11,514 nucleotides of DNA from an uncultured Planctomycetaceae bacterium (lineage in GTDB: Bacteria > Planctomycetota > Planctomycetia > Pirellulales > UBA1268), in contig CAJAYZ010000148.1 in NCBI GenBank assembly GCA_903949225.1, forward strand, positions 1 through 11,514. Direction: 5' to 3'. Shown here piece by piece: positions 8,559 through 11,514 of the stretch. Numbering within the stretch: the stretch's first letter is position 1; the number at the start of each line of letters is the position of its first letter. A program made the position numbers and the translations under genes. The notes under the pieces were generated by a model. It saw only the letters and a list, made by a program, of their open reading frames with translations. It searched no databases and was not told the origin of the DNA.

Positions 8559-11318
8559 ATGAGCACCGCATCGACCAGGGGAAAACTGTTCGCTGCACTC
8601 GCGCGCCGTTTGGAGTATGTCACCGACGGCCAGCTCTCTCTGGCCTGCCAGGCACAGCGCCGCGACCCGTCGAGGGAGTTGACCGAAATCCTCCTCGCCC
8701 AAGGGGCGATCGACGCCAGGAATCGGGCACTCGTCGAGGATGCCGTGGAGAGCCAACTCGCGCCGCATGCGGGGGATGTCGAAGCGTGCTTCGCGGCCAT
8801 TCACGACAAGGGCTGGGTTCCCACGGTGCTGTTCGCCGAAGGGTCCGATGCTCCCACGGCGGCCGGCGCGCCGACGGGGCCGGAGCCGGCCAGCCCGGCG
8901 TGGGAAGCGGGGGATGCCGACGCACTTACCGAGACGGTGACGCTCGGGAGCTACACCTCCGGCGGAAGCCGCTACGAGCTCCTCGAGCGGAAGTTCTGGG
9001 GGGGGATGGGGGAGGTGTGGCGGGCCCGTGATCGCGAGCTCAATCGGGAAGTGCTCCTCAAGCAGGTCCTTCCGCAGATGGCCAACAACCCGCAGAGCCG
9101 GGGAAGGTTTCTGCGAGAGGTGCGCACCGGCGCGAATCTCGAGCATCCGGGCATCGTGCCTGTCTACGACATCGGTCAGCATCCCGGCGGCCAGCTCTTC
9201 CAGGTGATGCGCTATTTCCGCCCCGGTTCGCTCCATAAGAAGATCGCCGCCTACCATCTCGCCCACCCCGACGCGATCGATGAGCTGGCCTTCCGGACGC
9301 TTCTGGGGCATTTCGCCACCGCCTGCCGGGCGATCGACTTCGTCAACAGCGTGGGAAAGGGCATCCTCCACCTCGACATCAAGCCGCAGAACATCGTCAC
9401 CGGCGAGTTCGGTGAGACCCAGATCATCGACTGGGGGCTCGCCCAGATCACCGACGCCGACATGCTCGAGAAGATCCACGAGGAGAGCGGCACGCTCGCG
9501 AGCGGATCGGCGCACGGACACTCGGGCACTCGCGATTCCGGCGGGAACTCGGCTTCGCTCGATGCGATGCCGAGGGGCCTGCGCGGAACCCCCGCCTATG
9601 CCGCCCCGGAACAGTGGACGGGCGATCCGGACGTGCTCAGCCCGAGGACAGACGTCTACGGCCTCGGGGCCACCCTCTTCGAGATCCTCGCCGGGAAGGC
9701 ACCTTTCAACCGGGAGATGCCGACGATCCGCGAGGATGTCGAGATCGGCAACCTCCACCGGGAGATGAAGCCGTGGGTCCCGCCAAGCCTGCGGGCAATC
9801 TGCCGGAAGGCGATGGCCGTGAAGCCTGGCGACCGATACGCCACGGCGGCGGCGCTTGCCGACGACATCGATCGCTTCCTCGCCGACGAGCCTGTGGCGG
9901 CCTGGCCTGATCCCTGGCGGGTGCGGCTGTGGCGATTCGTGAAGCGCCACCGGACGGCGGTGGCGGCGGCCGGGGCGCTGTTGGCGACGACGACAGTGGC
10001 CCTGGCGATCGGGAACGTGCTCGTCGCCCGGGAGCGCGACGCGAAGGAGCGGGCCCGGCAGGAGGCGGTCGCCCAGCGCGATCTCGCCGAGCGCAACGCT
10101 GCGATGACGCGCGGGGTGATCGCCGACTTCATCGAGACGGTCGCTGATGACCGATGGGGGCAGATTCCCGGGACGGGGCAACTCCGGCTCGACGCCGTGA
10201 AGAGCGTCGTCGACAAATTTCCTGACTTACTCGCGCAGCAGCCCGACAATCCCGACTTGAAGTACGACGCGGCGCTCATCTACCGGCGCTGTGCGAATCT
10301 CTACCGCGTCCTCGGCCGGCTCGACGAGGCGAAGCCGCGCTACGACCAGTCGCGGGAGATCATGAATAAGCTCGTCGCCGAACGGGCGCCGAAGAAGCAT
10401 TACACCCTGGGATGGATCCACCACCTCCTCGACGAAGCGGAAGTGATCCTCCGCACCGACGGGCCGCAGCCGGCTATCGCAACCTTCCGCGAGGCCCTCG
10501 AGCAGGCGGAGCTGGCTGTCAAAAGCTTTCCGAACTCCCCCGGGCCGCTGTGGACGCTCGGCCGTGCGGAGATGGATCTGGCCGACGCCCTCGTCGACGC
10601 CGGCAGCGCCGCCGAGGGGGCGGAGAAGGCAGCGACAGGGGTGACGCACTTCGAGGCGGCCATGGCCCGCGATGGCGAGGATGACGAGGACATTCGCTAC
10701 CGAACGAGGCTCATGGCCTCCTTGGCGGCAGCCGTCGCCGCAAACGCCCGCTTCGAAGCCGGCCGACCCGACCGAGAGATGGCCGAGAAGGCCGATCGGT
10801 GGTCGGCGGAACTGTCAGCCAAGCACGCCGGCGATCCGAACGTCGACTACGTCCGCGCTCTGGCCCTCGCCGAACGCGCCCGCGTCCTCGGGCTCGACGC
10901 TGCGACGGCGGCGGAGGGGGAAACGATCGGGAGCGAGTCGCTCGACACGCTCCGGGCCCTCGTCGCCGGCTCCCCCTACGAGGCCAACTTCCGGCCAGTG
11001 CTCGCCGATGCCCTCGTCGAGCGGGGAGAGAAATGCCTCACCGCCGGGCAGGTCGCCGAGGCAGCCACGCTCGCCGACGAAGCGATCGCCGCTGTCACCC
11101 CGCTCGAGAAGCCGACCGGCGCCGCCGAGGCAAAACGCTGTCTCGCTCAAGCCCACGCCCTCCGCGGCCGGGCTGCCAAAGCCACCGGCGACGCCGCCGC
11201 CGCGAAGACTCATTTTCAGTTGGCGAGCGAGTACTACCAAGCCGCCGTGGCCGGGGCGCCGGAAAACAAAAAACTCCGCGAAGAAGCCGCCGGGATCGGA
11301 GGCCTCCTCGCGGAGTGA
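8559..11318 (+). CDS. Membrane-anchored Ser/Thr protein kinase with atypical motifs and helical/TPR-like C-terminal half
   Basis: This 919-residue protein is predicted to phosphorylate Ser/Thr targets in the cytoplasm. Residues 5-95 form a helical N-terminal module of the kind found ahead of the kinase domain in large planctomycete kinases. The kinase domain spans about 139-443. Its glycine loop is FWGGMGEV (146-153), with Phe in place of the first glycine. The ATP lysine is K168 (VLLK) and the helix-C glutamate is probably E187. The catalytic loop is HLDIKPQN (271-278), so the usual HRD arginine is leucine. The metal site is DWG (291-293) in place of DFG, followed by a long Ser/Gly-rich activation segment to AAPE (348-351). 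D365 and R426 of the C-lobe are present. One membrane helix lies at about 466-490 after KRHR, then a charged coiled coil (about 490-515) and alanine-rich helical repeats resembling TPRs, probably outside the cytoplasm, to the end. AGGAG at 8546-8550 sets the start. The last 45 bases also carry a terminator for the opposite strand. Confidence 0.95.
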   Translation: MSTASTRGKLFAALARRLEYVTDGQLSLACQAQRRDPSRELTEILLAQGAIDARNRALVEDAVESQLAPHAGDVEACFAAIHDKGWVPTVLFAEGSDAPTAAGAPTGPEPASPAWEAGDADALTETVTLGSYTSGGSRYELLERKFWGGMGEVWRARDRELNREVLLKQVLPQMANNPQSRGRFLREVRTGANLEHPGIVPVYDIGQHPGGQLFQVMRYFRPGSLHKKIAAYHLAHPDAIDELAFRTLLGHFATACRAIDFVNSVGKGILHLDIKPQNIVTGEFGETQIIDWGLAQITDADMLEKIHEESGTLASGSAHGHSGTRDSGGNSASLDAMPRGLRGTPAYAAPEQWTGDPDVLSPRTDVYGLGATLFEILAGKAPFNREMPTIREDVEIGNLHREMKPWVPPSLRAICRKAMAVKPGDRYATAAALADDIDRFLADEPVAAWPDPWRVRLWRFVKRHRTAVAAAGALLATTTVALAIGNVLVARERDAKERARQEAVAQRDLAERNAAMTRGVIADFIETVADDRWGQIPGTGQLRLDAVKSVVDKFPDLLAQQPDNPDLKYDAALIYRRCANLYRVLGRLDEAKPRYDQSREIMNKLVAERAPKKHYTLGWIHHLLDEAEVILRTDGPQPAIATFREALEQAELAVKSFPNSPGPLWTLGRAEMDLADALVDAGSAAEGAEKAATGVTHFEAAMARDGEDDEDIRYRTRLMASLAAAVAANARFEAGRPDREMAEKADRWSAELSAKHAGDPNVDYVRALALAERARVLGLDAATAAEGETIGSESLDTLRALVAGSPYEANFRPVLADALVERGEKCLTAGQVAEAATLADEAIAAVTPLEKPTGAAEAKRCLAQAHALRGRAAKATGDAAAAKTHFQLASEYYQAAVAGAPENKKLREEAAGIGGLLAE
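11263..11316 (-). terminator. Intrinsic terminator for minus-strand transcription, inside the kinase 3' end
   Basis: ACTCCGCGA (11273-11281) is the exact inverse of TCGCGGAGT (11308-11316), and pairing continues inward to 11288/11301 around a 12-base loop (11289-11300). Two inner positions are A-C on the plus-strand RNA but become U-G wobbles on the minus-strand RNA, so the 16-position stem is unbroken only in minus-strand transcripts. On the minus strand the stem runs directly into TTTTTTGTTTT (11273 down to 11263), a classic U-tract. On the plus strand the hairpin is followed by GAAAGAGG, which does not support termination. The hairpin covers the last codons and part of the stop of the kinase gene. 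Confidence 0.75.
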
Positions 11319-11395
11319 AAGAGGAAAACCGTGTCAGCAAAAAACGGCTCCCTATGAGACTCTGGCCGTCCCCTATGGCTTAGGAACGCCAGCCC

Positions 11396-11514
11396 TTACG
11401 GTTTCGAGATCGGCTTGATCGTGATCCTCAGCCTTCCAGCAGCAGTTAAAGAATCACTACGAAGTTGGGATTCCTCTGAGTCAATTTGGATGACACATTT
11501 TCGCGTTGAGTCAA
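11396..11514 (-). CDS. Putative C-terminus of an unidentified minus-strand gene, cut by window edge
   Basis: Reading leftward from 11512, a frame stays open for 38 codons and stops with TAA at 11396-11398. It ends in SDSLTAAGRLRITIKPISKP, a plausible beta-strand-rich C-terminus. The family cannot be recognised from so little. Support comes from the strong minus-strand terminator about 80 bases downstream and from the lack of any plus-strand start with a ribosome binding site. Against it, third-position GC is about 47%, while neighbouring genes are strongly GC-biased, and the stretch 11401-11514 is about 46% GC. A second minus frame is also open from the edge, with TAA at 11446-11448, so the frame is not certain. 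The stretch 11319-11395 between the kinase and this frame shows no gene. Confidence 0.35.
   Translation of the reverse strand, partial: DSTRKCVIQIDSEESQLRSDSLTAAGRLRITIKPISKP
11477..11514. repeat. Two TGAGTCAA copies 30 bp apart
   Basis: TGAGTCAA occurs at 11477-11484 and again at 11507-11514, a spacing of exactly 30 bases. The second copy, with its preceding T, is the odd palindrome TTGAGTCAA. The spacing is about three helical turns and also ten codons, so it could be a pair of binding sites, part of a longer array beyond the edge, a short protein repeat, or chance. Confidence 0.35.

Noticed and set aside
8493..10181. Minus-strand frame of 562 codons opposite the kinase
   Set aside because: It is a shadow of the kinase-domain coding sequence, with no ribosome binding site or family motif.
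11350..11377. CCCTATG repeated 21 bases apart downstream of the kinase
   Set aside because: Seven bases twice is weak; there is no symmetry or promoter context and it is easily due to chance.
11358..11514. Open plus-strand frame after the kinase reaching the edge
   Set aside because: There is no ATG with a ribosome binding site at its start, and the strong minus-strand terminator favours the opposite strand.

Overview
The window looks like chromosome of a high-GC planctomycete (Planctomycetota, probably Pirellulales-like). The evidence is a cytochrome-type DUF1549/DUF1553 protein followed directly by a DUF1501 protein and a sulfatase, and then a large membrane-anchored Ser/Thr kinase with a DWG motif and a helical repeat tail. 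These families are strongly expanded in that phylum. No rRNA, tRNA, CRISPR array, insertion sequence or phage gene was recognised.

Layout. (1) Positions 1-1041, plus strand: the 3' part of a polytopic membrane protein of unknown function, whose open frame runs about 250 bases into the end of the next, convergent gene. (2) 790-1794, minus strand: prmA, ribosomal protein L11 methyltransferase. A 15-bp tandem duplication covers its stop codon. (3) 1795-1898: a short divergent intergenic region with a plausible plus-strand promoter. (4) 1899-8442, plus strand: a tight three-gene operon. It encodes a secreted PSCyt1-DUF1549-DUF1553 protein, a DUF1501 protein with a Tat-like leader (17-base gap), and a secreted type I sulfatase whose GTG start overlaps the previous stop as GTGA. 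(5) 8559-11318, plus strand: a 919-aa Ser/Thr kinase preceded by a 15-bp perfect palindrome that contains its Shine-Dalgarno sequence. (6) 11396-11514, minus strand: probably the C-terminus of another, convergent gene. Base composition drops there to about 46% GC.

How the genes may work together. The operon combines three exported proteins of the kind planctomycetes encode in large numbers and that are usually linked to breakdown of sulfated or otherwise complex polysaccharides. The sulfatase has all the catalytic residues. The two partners are still poorly characterised. The kinase is separated by 116 bases and may be an independent unit; no evidence here ties it to the operon.

The most notable non-coding signal is a strong intrinsic terminator for minus-strand transcription that lies inside the last 50 bases of the kinase coding sequence. 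On the minus-strand RNA its two non-Watson-Crick positions become G-U wobbles, and a T-rich tract follows. This supports a real minus-strand gene entering from the right edge. No clearly new multi-gene system was found. The best candidates for a second look are the right edge and the atypical kinase.
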